NCBI GenBank assembly: GCA_019637225.1
Contig: JAHBWC010000083.1
Coordinates: 1 to 35,696 of the forward strand
From: Labilithrix sp.
Lineage (GTDB): Bacteria; Myxococcota_A; Polyangia; Polyangiales; Polyangiaceae
Reading direction: 5' to 3'
DNA length: 35,696 bases
Of this stretch, positions 16,738-24,673 are shown piece by piece (positions within the stretch are counted from its first letter, which is position 1; each line of letters starts with the position of its first letter). The translations under genes and the position numbers were made by a program. The notes below the pieces were generated by a model that did no database searches, was not told the origin of the DNA, and was given only the letters and a program-made list of their open reading frames with translations.

Positions 16738-16767
16738 ATATAAAGCCGGGCGCCCCGGTGGGGCAAA
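16738..16767 (-). promoter_or_regulatory. Candidate sigma-70 promoter for the globin-like lipoprotein gene
   Basis: On the minus strand TTTGCC (16767-16762) and TTATAT (16743-16738) are separated by 18 bp, placing a transcript start near 16731, 18 bases before the ATG. The spacer contains the palindrome CCGGG-CGC-CCCGG (16746-16758), which could be an operator. The rest of 16768-16997 shows no gene I can support. Confidence 0.35.
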
Positions 16768-16997
16768 GGAAAAAGACCGGCTGCAATAGTGGCCATCCGC
16801 GGGAAATCCGCTGTAAAACGGGCGTATGCGGGTCGTGCGAAGCTCTCCGCATTTCTTCGACGGCCCCTCTCTCTCTCGCCGCGCGAACATGCGATCCTCC
16901 CAGCTCGTCAGCGGCTCGTGGGCGCGCGTCGATCGAGCCGGTGACACGGTAGGAACGCCATGACTTCGTGGGGATCGAAGAAAGGTGGATTGAGGGC

Positions 16998-19775
16998 GTG
17001 AGCGACGGCGCTTCCAGACCGTCGGGGGCGGCGGCGACCTGCCTGCTGCTCGTCGGCGATCGCGTCGTCCTCCGCGGGAGCGCCCCGCCCGAGGCCGAGT
17101 ACGCGATGTTCGAGATCGGCGAGATCGAGCTCCGCGCGAGCGAGCCCGGGCGCGTTCGCGAGCACGGCTACCAGACGACGGCCGAGCACGCGCGCGTGCG
17201 GCTCGCCCACCTCGGGATGACGCCTGCGCTGGCGCGCGAGCTCGCCGAGGCGATGCAGCCGGTGCTGTCCGACGCCTATGCGCGCGGCGTCGCCGTGCGC
17301 CGCGTCGCGCGCTACCTCGGGCCCGGCGAGCTGTTCCAGTCGGACGGGTACAACGGGGCCGCGCACGCCTACCGCGGCGTCTTCCTCGACCTCGCGACGC
17401 TCGCGCGCGACCTCGACATGGAACACGCCAGCGCGACCCTCCACGCGCTCTACCTCGCCACGATCCTCGAGAGCGAGCCGGACGAGACGACCATCCTGCT
17501 GTCGACCGACGCCTGCACGAAGGGCGGCAAGCCGGGCGCGCGCACGTACAAGCGGCCATCGTTCGCCGACCCGAAGCGCCTCTTCAACGCGCTCGGAGGG
17601 CTGACGCACAGGGCGCCCACTCCGGAGATCCAGGAGGCGCTGCCGCGCGCCGACGTGATCGCGTTCCTCCGCACCCGAGCCGACGCCGCGCCCGACGACG
17701 ACGCGCGCGCGCTGTACAAGTCGCTCGAAGGGAGGGTGTCGCTGCGCGACATGCCCGAGAAGGGTCCGCTCGCCGCGCCCGATCTCTGGGCGATCGAGAC
17801 GCGCCTCGAGGCCGGCGAGATCGAGGGCACGCTCGACGCGGTCGACGAGGCCGAGCGCCGCCACGGCAGGACTCCGGGGACGACGTACCTCCGGGCGCGC
17901 GTGTCGCTCACGATGCGCCTCGAGCCGCCGAAGCTCATCGCCGAGCGCGTCTCGGCGCTCGCGCTCTCCATGACGTCGTTCCAGGAGCTCGCGCTCCTCG
18001 CCGCCGAGTCGTGGCTCGACGCAGGCGATCCGCGCCGCGCGATGCCGTACGCGCGCGACCTCGTCGACGCGCCGGGCGTCGACGAGGGCCTGCTCCTCCG
18101 CGCGCAGCGGCTGCTCGCGCGCGCGGTCGGCGCCGCCCCCGCCAAGAAGCAGACGCTCGCCGACGGCCTGCAGGCCGCTCAGCCGAGCCGGCCGCCGGCG
18201 GCGCTCGCGGCGGAGATCGCCGCCGTCATGCCGCCGGTCATCGACGCGCTCGACGGCGGCGCGGGCCTCGCTTCCCTGGAGCTCGACCGCGAGCCGGCCG
18301 CCCCGGAGCCGACGCCCCCGGAGCCGACACCGCTCAGCCTCGAGCCCGAGGATCTCGTGCCGGTGCTCCCGAGCCCGACGCCGCCGCCTCCTCCGGTGAC
18401 CGCCAGCCAGCTCCCGCCTCCGCCGGCGCCGGTGCGGCCCTCGCGCGGCGCGCCTCCGCTCGTCCCTTCGCGTGTCCCGCCGCGGGCGCCGCCGCCGCTC
18501 CCGTCGAGCCGCAAGCTGCCGGCCGCGCCGCTCTCGGTGCCGCCGCTCTCGGTGCCGCCGCTCCCGGAGCCCGGCAAGCTGCCGAGCAGCCGGAAGGTGC
18601 CGTCCGCCGCGCCGGCAGAGAACGCCGCCGGCGATCCCGACGCGACGCCCGCGCTCCGATCGCAGCGCCCGGCGGCGGCCGAGGTGCTCCCGCACGCGCC
18701 GCCCCCGCCGCTCGAGCTCGACCTGACCCCGACGCCCGATCCCGCGGCGTCGTTCACGCTCGATCTTCCGGGACCGGATCTCCTGCCTCCGACGCCGAGC
18801 TCCGCCCCGCCGGCCGACGGTCCGCGACCGTCGCGTCGTCCGCGACTCAGCGGCGTCATGATGGAGACGCGGCCGCCGGCGTCGTTCGATCCGCGCGCGG
18901 AGCCGGACTCGCCGATCGTTCCGCGCACGAGCTCGACCCCGGAGATCCGGCGCGTGTCGGCGTCGTTCCCGGAGGTTCGATCTTCGCCGGCCCCGGCGAG
19001 GCGCGCGCCGCTCCCCGAGGAGACCCCCGCCCCCGAACGCGCGGCGCACGAGCGACCGACCCCGCTGCGCCCCCCCTCGGGTCGCGTGCCGGAGGACGAT
19101 CCTCCGCTCGAGGTGCCGCCGAACCTGCTCGGCGAAGCGCCACCCGCCGCGGCCGACCTCGAGCCGATCACGCCGACCGCGTCGATGGCGCCGGGCCGCT
19201 CGTTCATGCACGGCGCGTCGCTTCCGCCGTACCGGCACGAGAGCCCGGCGCCGCTTCTCCCGAAGGCGCCGCTCCTGCCGCGACTCGGCGGATCGGCCGA
19301 CGAGCTCGCCGAGCACCTGGCGCTCCCGCCCGGCCTCGGCGGCGAGCAGCGCTCGCTCGACGTGCTGCCGACCTCGGTCCTCGAGGCGCGCGTGCAGTTC
19401 ACCCTGCTCGCGCGCGAGCTCGGGCTCGACTACCGCCTCAAGCGCGGGATCGATCTGCGCGCCGACGTGAGCGGCATCGAGGCGATGCAGTCGGTGCTCC
19501 TCGAGTCGTTCCCCGAGCACGTCGTGAAGACGAGCGACGAAGCGTACGAGCTCCGCCGTCACGGGGCGCTGCTCAGCGAGATCCTGTCGCGCCGGCTCGA
19601 CGCGGAGTGGCTCGACATCTCGCCGAACGAGCTCGGCTACTGGGTGATGATCGTCCCGCCGGACACGCGCGTCTGGCCGTTCGGGCGCATCGCGCGCCTC
19701 GTCGCGATGGGTCACAAAGAGCGCGATCTCGTCAGCTACTTCTTCGAGCTCTCGTCGCGCGCGCGCGGGCGCTGA
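16998..19775 (+). CDS. Large protein of unknown function with a proline-rich middle
   Basis: I do not recognise this family. The GTG at 16998 is chosen because AAAGGTGG lies about 10 bp upstream; the same frame is open from a GTG at 16968. It encodes about 925 residues in three parts. The N-terminal third (about 1-400) is helical and TPR-like in places (LARARVSLTMRLEPP-type repeats, AESWLDAGDPRRAMPYARDL). The middle (about 420-770) is a low-complexity Pro/Ala/Ser linker with repeats such as PLSVPPLSVPPLPEPGKLP and SSRKLP/SSRKVP. The last 130 residues form a compact domain (VLEARVQFTLLARELGLDYR to VWPFGRIARLVAMGHKERDL). No signal peptide or membrane helix is seen, so it is probably cytoplasmic. 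The folded C-terminal domain may be the functional part with the linker acting as a tether (inference). Confidence 0.85.
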   Translation: MSDGASRPSGAAATCLLLVGDRVVLRGSAPPEAEYAMFEIGEIELRASEPGRVREHGYQTTAEHARVRLAHLGMTPALARELAEAMQPVLSDAYARGVAVRRVARYLGPGELFQSDGYNGAAHAYRGVFLDLATLARDLDMEHASATLHALYLATILESEPDETTILLSTDACTKGGKPGARTYKRPSFADPKRLFNALGGLTHRAPTPEIQEALPRADVIAFLRTRADAAPDDDARALYKSLEGRVSLRDMPEKGPLAAPDLWAIETRLEAGEIEGTLDAVDEAERRHGRTPGTTYLRARVSLTMRLEPPKLIAERVSALALSMTSFQELALLAAESWLDAGDPRRAMPYARDLVDAPGVDEGLLLRAQRLLARAVGAAPAKKQTLADGLQAAQPSRPPAALAAEIAAVMPPVIDALDGGAGLASLELDREPAAPEPTPPEPTPLSLEPEDLVPVLPSPTPPPPPVTASQLPPPPAPVRPSRGAPPLVPSRVPPRAPPPLPSSRKLPAAPLSVPPLSVPPLPEPGKLPSSRKVPSAAPAENAAGDPDATPALRSQRPAAAEVLPHAPPPPLELDLTPTPDPAASFTLDLPGPDLLPPTPSSAPPADGPRPSRRPRLSGVMMETRPPASFDPRAEPDSPIVPRTSSTPEIRRVSASFPEVRSSPAPARRAPLPEETPAPERAAHERPTPLRPPSGRVPEDDPPLEVPPNLLGEAPPAAADLEPITPTASMAPGRSFMHGASLPPYRHESPAPLLPKAPLLPRLGGSADELAEHLALPPGLGGEQRSLDVLPTSVLEARVQFTLLARELGLDYRLKRGIDLRADVSGIEAMQSVLLESFPEHVVKTSDEAYELRRHGALLSEILSRRLDAEWLDISPNELGYWVMIVPPDTRVWPFGRIARLVAMGHKERDLVSYFFELSSRARGR

Positions 19776-19798
19776 GACGCGAGCGGCCCAGCGAGAGG

Positions 19799-19807
19799 TG
19801 CTAGGCT
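19799..19807 (+). promoter_or_regulatory. Extended -10 element TGCTAGGCT
   Basis: The same 9-mer as at 6770-6778, here ending 8 bp before the ATG at 19816, again placing the predicted transcript start at the start codon. No -35 box or SD is apparent. Supported by recurrence and position only. Confidence 0.35.
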
Positions 19808-19815
19808 CGACGGAC

Positions 19816-20172
19816 ATGCCGCGCATCGAGATCGAGCGCATCGAGCAGGCCGAAGACCTCGCCGAGCGCTCCACCGAGAGCTTCGACCGGATCGCCTTCG
19901 CCGAGCGCGCGCTCGAGCTCGTGCGGCCGCCGCGGACCACGGTGGCGATCTGCGAGGGCGCGCGCCAGGTGAAGGTCGTCGCCGGCAGGCAGTGGGGCAA
20001 GGAGCCGGACGCGCGCTGGGCGGTGGTCAGCGTCCCGCGCGACGCCTCCCGGCGAGCGATCGCGGCCGCGGTGCTCGCCCTCCACGACGGCCGCCGGCGG
20101 CCCTGGGCGCTCGACGTCCTCGTCTCCGCGCTCGCGCCGTCCCACCCCGCACGCGTCTCCGGGGCGGCGTGA
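19816..20172 (+). CDS. Conserved-looking small protein of unknown function
   Basis: The ATG at 19816 gives 118 residues; the frame is open a little upstream but no better start exists. The product is soluble, with no signal peptide. It starts acidic (IEIERIEQAEDLAERSTESFDRI) and then has a predicted beta-rich core (TTVAICEGARQVKVVAGRQWG, WAVVSVPRDASRRAIAAAVLAL). It overlaps greB by 4 bp (GTGA), so the two are translated together, which suggests a link to transcription or simply a shared operon. I do not recognise a family. Confidence 0.75.
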   Translation: MPRIEIERIEQAEDLAERSTESFDRIAFAERALELVRPPRTTVAICEGARQVKVVAGRQWGKEPDARWAVVSVPRDASRRAIAAAVLALHDGRRRPWALDVLVSALAPSHPARVSGAA

Positions 20173-20654
20173 GCGGCGAGCCGAACTACATCACGCGGCA
20201 GGGTGCACGGCGGCTCCAGGAAGAGCTCGTCGAGCTCCGCACGAAGCAGCGCCCGAAGGTCGTCCAGGACGTGGCCGACGCGGCCGCCCAGGGCGATCGA
20301 AGCGAGAACGCCGAGTACATCTACGGCAAGAAGAAGCTCCGGGAGATCGACCGGCGGATCCACTTCCTCACGAAGCGTCTCGAGAGCGCCCGCGTCGTCG
20401 AGCCGACGGATCGGCCGGACGTCGAGCGCGTCTTCTTCGGCGCCACCGTCCACATCGAGGACGAAGACGGCAAGGCCGCGACCTACACGATCGTCGGGCA
20501 GGACGAGATCGACACGCCGCGCGGCCGGATCAGCTACAAGTCGCCGCTCGCGCGCACGCTCCTGAAGCGCCGCGAGGGCGATAGCTTCACGTTCCGAAAG
20601 CCCGCCGGCGAGGTCGAGCTCACGATCGTGAGCATCCGCTACGAGACCGACTGA
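20169..20654 (+). CDS. greB: Transcription elongation factor GreB
   Basis: GreB rescues backtracked RNA polymerase by stimulating transcript cleavage. The 161-residue product from GTG 20169 has the N-terminal coiled coil with the tip DRSENAEYIYGKKKLREIDR, whose acidic residues reach the polymerase active site; the YIYGKKKLREIDRRIHFL form is the GreB rather than GreA type. The C-terminal FKBP-like domain is complete (VFFGATVHIEDEDGK, YTIVGQDEIDTPRGRIS, SPLARTLLKRREGDSF). The length is typical. It is coupled to the preceding unknown gene and converges with the minus-strand lipoprotein gene 75 bp away. Confidence 0.95.
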   Translation: MSGEPNYITRQGARRLQEELVELRTKQRPKVVQDVADAAAQGDRSENAEYIYGKKKLREIDRRIHFLTKRLESARVVEPTDRPDVERVFFGATVHIEDEDGKAATYTIVGQDEIDTPRGRISYKSPLARTLLKRREGDSFTFRKPAGEVELTIVSIRYETD

Positions 20655-20729
20655 GCGCGACGCGAGCGCGGGCCGCCGCGACGTTCCGCTCGGCCCGCCG
20701 CGCGCACTCCGCCTGGCTTCTGGGAGGGA

Positions 20730-21716
20730 TCAGGGAGCCGCTTCGACGCGGATCCGGAACGAAGCGCCCACCCCCTGCGCCCCCTCGTGCGGGTAGCCGT
20801 TCACGTTCGCGCCGACGTTGAGCGTACGCGTGCGGACCGCGCCGTTCAGCATCTCGAACGCGTTCGGCTGGATCTCCGTCCCGGCGGCCGTGCTGCCGTG
20901 GGTGAAGCCAGACGCGCCGTGGATGATGTGCTGCTTCGAGTCGGCGTTGAACACCGTGACGACGATGCCGTTGCCCTGCTGCGTCTTCAGCGGCCGCTGG
21001 CTCGCGCCGAACGCCGAGCCCCACTCGTCGCGGTAGGTCGTGTTGGCCGCGCGGAGCGCGTCGACGTTGACGGGGATCGTGAGCTTCAGCTTCGGCGCCA
21101 CCTTGAAGTTCGCGTTCGCCGTCGCCGTGACGCTGCCCGCCTTGCCCGTGATGACGAGCGCGGAGCTCGCGCCCGGCGCGGTCACGACCGCGTCGACCGT
21201 GGCCGTGAGCTTGAGCTTCACCGTGGTCGGCGCCGTGGCCGACGGCGCGATCGCCGCCTGAACGGTCGACGCGGTGACGCCGGCGGGAAGGCCGGCGACG
21301 GTGATGTCGACCATTCCCGAGAAGCCGTTCTTCGGCTCGACGGAGACGTCGAGGTCGACCGACTCGCCGAGATCGACGGTGGGCGTATTCTGCGCGAGCG
21401 TCACCGCGAACTGCGTGGCGCTCGTCCCCGGGGTCGTCGGCGCGTCCGGCCGCGAGTCCGCGTTCGGGTTGCCGACGTCCGTGTCGTTCGAGCCCTCGGT
21501 GTCGCTCTCGTCATGGTCGTCCGCGGTGCCCGCCGCGGGAGGCGAGTTCCGGCGCGCCCGGCGCGACGAGAGGCCCGAGCCGTCGCTGCCGTCGCTGCAG
21601 CCGAACGTCGTCGCGGTGAGGATCGAAGCGAGGGCGATCAGGAGGGAGCTCTTCGTGCAGCTCCGGAGCCACGCCGATCGGTCACGCCGCAGGGTCGCCT
21701 CTCGTTCCATTTGCAT
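20730..21716 (-). CDS. Lipoprotein with Ig-like and cupredoxin-like regions
   Basis: The ATG at 21716 (second in-frame ATG at 21710) follows GGAGAGG and gives 328 residues. The signal has lipobox TTFGC. Then comes a long Asp/Ser/Thr-rich linker (about 45-95), a beta-rich region of about 95 residues resembling a bacterial Ig-like domain (FAVTLAQNTPTVDLGESVDL, VDITVAGLPAGVTASTVQ), and a C-terminal region with VVTVFNADSKQHIIHGASG and GYPHEGAQGVGASFRIRV. The latter resembles the cupredoxin-like domain of other myxobacterial proteins, with several His but no Cys ligand, so copper binding is uncertain. It lies on the outer surface or in the periplasm. The hairpin at 21720-21741 covers its ribosome site. 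The BNR-repeat gene precedes it on the same strand. Confidence 0.8.
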   Translation of the reverse strand: MQMEREATLRRDRSAWLRSCTKSSLLIALASILTATTFGCSDGSDGSGLSSRRARRNSPPAAGTADDHDESDTEGSNDTDVGNPNADSRPDAPTTPGTSATQFAVTLAQNTPTVDLGESVDLDVSVEPKNGFSGMVDITVAGLPAGVTASTVQAAIAPSATAPTTVKLKLTATVDAVVTAPGASSALVITGKAGSVTATANANFKVAPKLKLTIPVNVDALRAANTTYRDEWGSAFGASQRPLKTQQGNGIVVTVFNADSKQHIIHGASGFTHGSTAAGTEIQPNAFEMLNGAVRTRTLNVGANVNGYPHEGAQGVGASFRIRVEAAP

Positions 21717-21719
21717 GAC

Positions 21720-21741
21720 CTCTCCGCGTGCAAACGGAGAG
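21720..21741 (-). promoter_or_regulatory. Hairpin sequestering the ribosome binding site
   Basis: In the message, CUCUCCG - eight-base loop - CGGAGAG forms seven perfect pairs ending just before G-UC-AUG. The paired 3' arm includes the SD GGAGAGG. The loop (UUUGCACG) also contains UUUGCA, complementary to UGCAAA in the start region AUGCAAAUG, so an alternative pairing is possible. A translation switch or thermosensor is inference. Confidence 0.45.
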
Positions 21742-21791
21742 CCAGCGGCCCGTCTTCGATCCGCTGTCGCGCGAGCGCGGCGAGTTCTACC

Positions 21792-21811
21792 CACACGGTC
21801 CAATCCGTGTG
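21792..21811. repeat. Inverted repeat CACACGG-TCCAAT-CCGTGTG
   Basis: Seven-base perfect arms around a six-base spacer (CACACGG at 21792-21798, CCGTGTG at 21805-21811), about 76 bp upstream of the cupredoxin-like lipoprotein start. It could be a regulator site for that gene or a transcript hairpin. Function unknown. Confidence 0.4.
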
Positions 21812-21854
21812 TCAGAGCGCGCGTTTGCCCCCTCGATCGGCGAAAGATCCGCCT

Positions 21855-21877
21855 CGGCGGTGCTCGTGAGCACGCCG
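21855..21877 (-). terminator. Hairpin after the BNR-repeat gene
   Basis: CGGC-G-GTGCTC, GT, then GAGCAC-GCCG (21855-21877) pairs 10 bases with one bulged G, about 17 bp after the minus-strand stop at 21895. There is only a weak T-rich stretch beyond (ATCTTTC), so termination is likely but not certain. Confidence 0.42.
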
Positions 21878-21894
21878 ATTGCGCAACTTGATCC

Positions 21895-23268
21895 TCAGGC
21901 CTTCCGGCGTCGGGTGAGCCTGGATCCATGCAGGATGGAGGACCGAGCCCGCAGCATGAGGGTGAGCGCCCCCGCGATGAGCCACCACGGATCCGGGGAG
22001 GAAGGAGCATGTCCAACGACCTCGCAACCGCAGGTCGAGCGGCGAGCGGCCGGCGCGCCGACGCCGTCCGGCACGCCGGCGTCGCGGCGTCTCGACGGAC
22101 GCAGCGTCGGGTCGGCCGCGGCGCCGCCGTCGAGCACGGTCGCGGCGGGCGAGAGGAGCGCCTTCATCTCCGGCCACGTCCCGGAGCAGAGGCTCGCGCG
22201 CGCGTCCGGAGTCGCGCACGCGACGGGCCCCTCGATGTCCGAGAACCGCGCGAGCGACGTGATCGTCGCGCCGCGATCGCGCGACACGGCGATCGCCGGC
22301 GCGCCCGGCGTGAGCGCGTTCTCGCAGACGAAGAGCGCATCCGGCGCGGCCGAGTGCAGGCAGAGCACGCCGCTCTTCGAGACGTTCTCGAAATGCGCAC
22401 CGCGGTCGGTCGAGCGAAAGAGGCCGTGCTCCGCGAGCCCGGATCCCGCCCAGTAGGTCGATCCGTCCGCGCTCTTGGCGAAGCCGAACATGGCGCTCGT
22501 CATCGTGAGGACGTTCTCGAACGTCTTGCCGCCGTCGCGCGTGCGGAGCAGATCGCTCCCCTTGCCGTGGAGGTGCCGGATCAAGAGGGTGCCCGGATCG
22601 CGCGGGTCGACCGCGCCGATGAAGAACGGCCCCTCGGCCGCGAGGTCGTTCGTCTCCGTCGTGAACGTCGCGCCTCCGTCGACGGAGCGGAACACCTGCC
22701 CGCGGATCGTCGAGTTCGGCTGCCCGCTCAGGTACACGCGCGACGGGTTCGAGGGCGCGACCTCGATCGTCATCAGGTTGGTGTCGTCCATCCCGGCGAG
22801 GCGCTCGAACCTCTTCCCCGGCGAGCGGCGCCACACGAAGGCGCGCTTGCCGGGCGCGCCCGTGATCGCCCAGATCGTCTCGCCGCGTGGATCGGTCGTG
22901 AGGTCCTTGACGGTGTGCCCGTCGAGCTCCGGCGCGGCCTCGAGCTCGCACCCGTCGCGCGTCGAGACGAGGCCGTCTTCGAGGCCCACCCAGAGGCGGC
23001 CGTCGCGCGTCGCCGTGACCGGCGGATCCCACTGCCCGTCGTAGCCGAGCGCGCGCTCGCAGATCCACCGCCAGCTCTTGCCCGCGTCGCGCGACACGAG
23101 CACGCCGAAGGTCGCGCGGAGGTACACGGTGCTGGGATCGCCCGGCACCGACTCGATCAGCTGGGCTTCGGGGAAACGCCCGTTCGCACGCGCGGGCGCG
23201 GTGGTACACATCAGGAGAGAGCCGATGAGGAGCCCTGCACACCGACGGCGCGAGAGGGAGCGGTGCAT
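21895..23268 (-). CDS. Secreted BNR-repeat beta-propeller protein with MYXO-CTERM-like tail
   Basis: The ATG at 23268 gives 457 residues. A signal peptide (AGLLIGSLLMCTTAPARA) is followed by repeated sialidase/sortilin-type BNR elements with the S-x-D-x-G-x-[ST]-[WF] form: VSRDAGKSW, RSVDGGATF, RTRDGGKTF, RSTDRGAHF, VSRDRGATI. This makes a beta-propeller like those of sortilin/YCF48-type proteins. The C-terminus has CGC, a Pro/Trp-containing spacer, a hydrophobic helix (WWLIAGALTLML) and Arg-rich residues: this fits a MYXO-CTERM sorting signal, seen on outer surface-displayed proteins of myxobacteria. It starts only 13 bp from the divergent gene at 23282. The ligand is unknown; no sialidase catalytic residues were identified. 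Confidence 0.85.
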   Translation of the reverse strand: MHRSLSRRRCAGLLIGSLLMCTTAPARANGRFPEAQLIESVPGDPSTVYLRATFGVLVSRDAGKSWRWICERALGYDGQWDPPVTATRDGRLWVGLEDGLVSTRDGCELEAAPELDGHTVKDLTTDPRGETIWAITGAPGKRAFVWRRSPGKRFERLAGMDDTNLMTIEVAPSNPSRVYLSGQPNSTIRGQVFRSVDGGATFTTETNDLAAEGPFFIGAVDPRDPGTLLIRHLHGKGSDLLRTRDGGKTFENVLTMTSAMFGFAKSADGSTYWAGSGLAEHGLFRSTDRGAHFENVSKSGVLCLHSAAPDALFVCENALTPGAPAIAVSRDRGATITSLARFSDIEGPVACATPDARASLCSGTWPEMKALLSPAATVLDGGAAADPTLRPSRRRDAGVPDGVGAPAARRSTCGCEVVGHAPSSPDPWWLIAGALTLMLRARSSILHGSRLTRRRKA

Positions 23269-23281
23269 CGAAGGCTCTCGA

Positions 23282-24514
23282 GTGGGTCCCGAAGGAGGTC
23301 GCGCGCGCGGCACGGGTCGGTTGTACTTCGTTTTCGGCGCGCTCGCTCTCGCCTCTCTCCTCACGGGATGCTCGAGCTGCAAGAAGTCGACGGCCGAGAC
23401 GACGGGCGCCGGCCCGCTCACGCCGGGCGCGGCGATCCCGACGCCGCCGGCGCGCGCCGCCTACGTGACGAACAACGGCTCGGACTCGATCAGCGTCCTC
23501 GATCGCGACGGAGACACCGTCACGACGGTCCCGCTCGACCTCGACCCCGACGCCCGCGAGGCGCCGCACCACCTCGCGATCGACCCGCGCACGAAGGCGG
23601 TGTTCGTCGCGCTCGCCTTTCCGCCGGAGCCCGGAAAGAAGAAGGATCCGCACGCGTCGCACGGAGGCGCGAGCGAGGTCGGTCGCCTCGCGCGGCTCGA
23701 CCTCGACAACCTCTCGGCGAACGCGGCCGCGTTCGTCGACGAGAACCCCGGCGACGTCGTCCTCACGCACGATCGCGCCCGCGTCATCGTCACCCACTTC
23801 GACATGAAGCGCGCGATGGACGTCGCCGCGAAGGGCGCAGCGAGCCCGGCGACGATGTTCGCGCACCTCGTCGTTTTCGACGCGCGCACCATGAAGCGCC
23901 TCGGGTCGCGCGCCGTCTGCACCGCACCGCACGGCGTCGCGATCACGCGCGACGACCGCACGGCGTTCGTCGCGTGTTACGGCTCCGACGAGCTCGCGCT
24001 CGTCGACCTCTCGACCGACGGCTTCCCCACGTCGCGGATCCCGCTCGGCTCGTCGCCGGGCGTGCCGGGCGTGCCGCGGTACGGACCGTACTCGGCGACG
24101 CTCTCGCCCGACGAGAAGCTCGTCGTCGTCGCCGACCTCGAGGGCCAGGACGTGCGCGTCTTCGATCGCGCCGCGAAGCGCTTCGTCGCGGAGCGCACCG
24201 TCCCGCTCGCGGCCAAGGCGTTCATGCCCGCCTTCGTCGACGCGACGACGCTGCTCGTCCCGACGCAGGCGCCCGACGGCCTCGTGCGCGTCGATCTCGA
24301 GCAGGCGAAGGTGACGGGCCGCGCGGCGCTCACGAAGGCCGAGTGCGCGTTGCCGCACGTGGTGAAGGTCGCGAAGGACGGCCGCGTGTACCTCGTCTGT
24401 GAGGGCAACCACACGCAGCCGGGCAGCGTGCTCGAGATCGACCGGGACTCGCTCGCGACGAACAAACGCTGGAATGTCGGGGTGTACCCGGACGGCATCG
24501 ACTTCGGCGAGTGA
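23282..24514 (+). CDS. YncE-like beta-propeller lipoprotein
   Basis: The GTG at 23282 gives 410 residues with a lipobox in ALALASLLTGC; a TTG at 23321 is an alternative but lies 22 bp beyond the GGAGG at 23294, so it is not well placed either. The body has repeated propeller blades: YVTNNGSDSISVLDRDGDTV, HHLAIDPRTKAVFVALAFP, LARLDLDNLSANAAAFV, HGVAITRDDRTAFVACYGSD, SPDEKLVVVADLEGQDVRVF and SVLEIDRDSLATNKRWNVGV. This matches YncE/40-residue YVTN-type propellers. No catalytic site is seen. It is divergent from the BNR gene with only 13 bp between start codons, so promoters must lie inside the neighbouring coding regions. Confidence 0.85.
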   Translation: MGPEGGRARGTGRLYFVFGALALASLLTGCSSCKKSTAETTGAGPLTPGAAIPTPPARAAYVTNNGSDSISVLDRDGDTVTTVPLDLDPDAREAPHHLAIDPRTKAVFVALAFPPEPGKKKDPHASHGGASEVGRLARLDLDNLSANAAAFVDENPGDVVLTHDRARVIVTHFDMKRAMDVAAKGAASPATMFAHLVVFDARTMKRLGSRAVCTAPHGVAITRDDRTAFVACYGSDELALVDLSTDGFPTSRIPLGSSPGVPGVPRYGPYSATLSPDEKLVVVADLEGQDVRVFDRAAKRFVAERTVPLAAKAFMPAFVDATTLLVPTQAPDGLVRVDLEQAKVTGRAALTKAECALPHVVKVAKDGRVYLVCEGNHTQPGSVLEIDRDSLATNKRWNVGVYPDGIDFGE

Positions 24515-24576
24515 CGGCGCGATCGTCGCATGCGGAGATCGCGCGGCGCCGGAGCCCGCGATCGTGCCGCGTCGCA

Positions 24577-24592
24577 CTGCTCATCGGAGCAG
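24577..24592 (+). terminator. Possible hairpin between two lipoprotein genes
   Basis: CTGCTC-ATCG-GAGCAG lies about 62 bp after the propeller gene stop and 81 bp before the next ATG. Six perfect pairs and no T-run, so only weak support. The rest of this 159-bp gap shows no gene. Confidence 0.25.
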
Positions 24593-24673
24593 CGAGCGCG
24601 CCCGCCGCGGGCCGCGCGACGCGTCGGTTTTCGTTCCTCCCACGGCCGAGCTGGGTTACGGCACGCGCTCGTC

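Noticed and set aside
16758..16952. 64-codon plus-strand frame in the intergenic region
   Set aside because: Low-complexity Ser/Arg/Cys text, no ribosome site, and it lies over the divergent promoter region.
16960..17001. Short leader frame MTSWGSKKGGLRA ending at the GTG of the 925-residue gene
   Set aside because: Overlapping GTGA is suggestive, but there is no ribosome site or attenuator structure; likely chance.
16908..20453. Minus-strand open frame of over 1100 codons opposite the 925-residue gene and greB
   Set aside because: Translation is Arg/Glu/His-rich with no domain; such antisense frames are normal in very GC-rich DNA and the plus strand has a recognised gene (greB) here.
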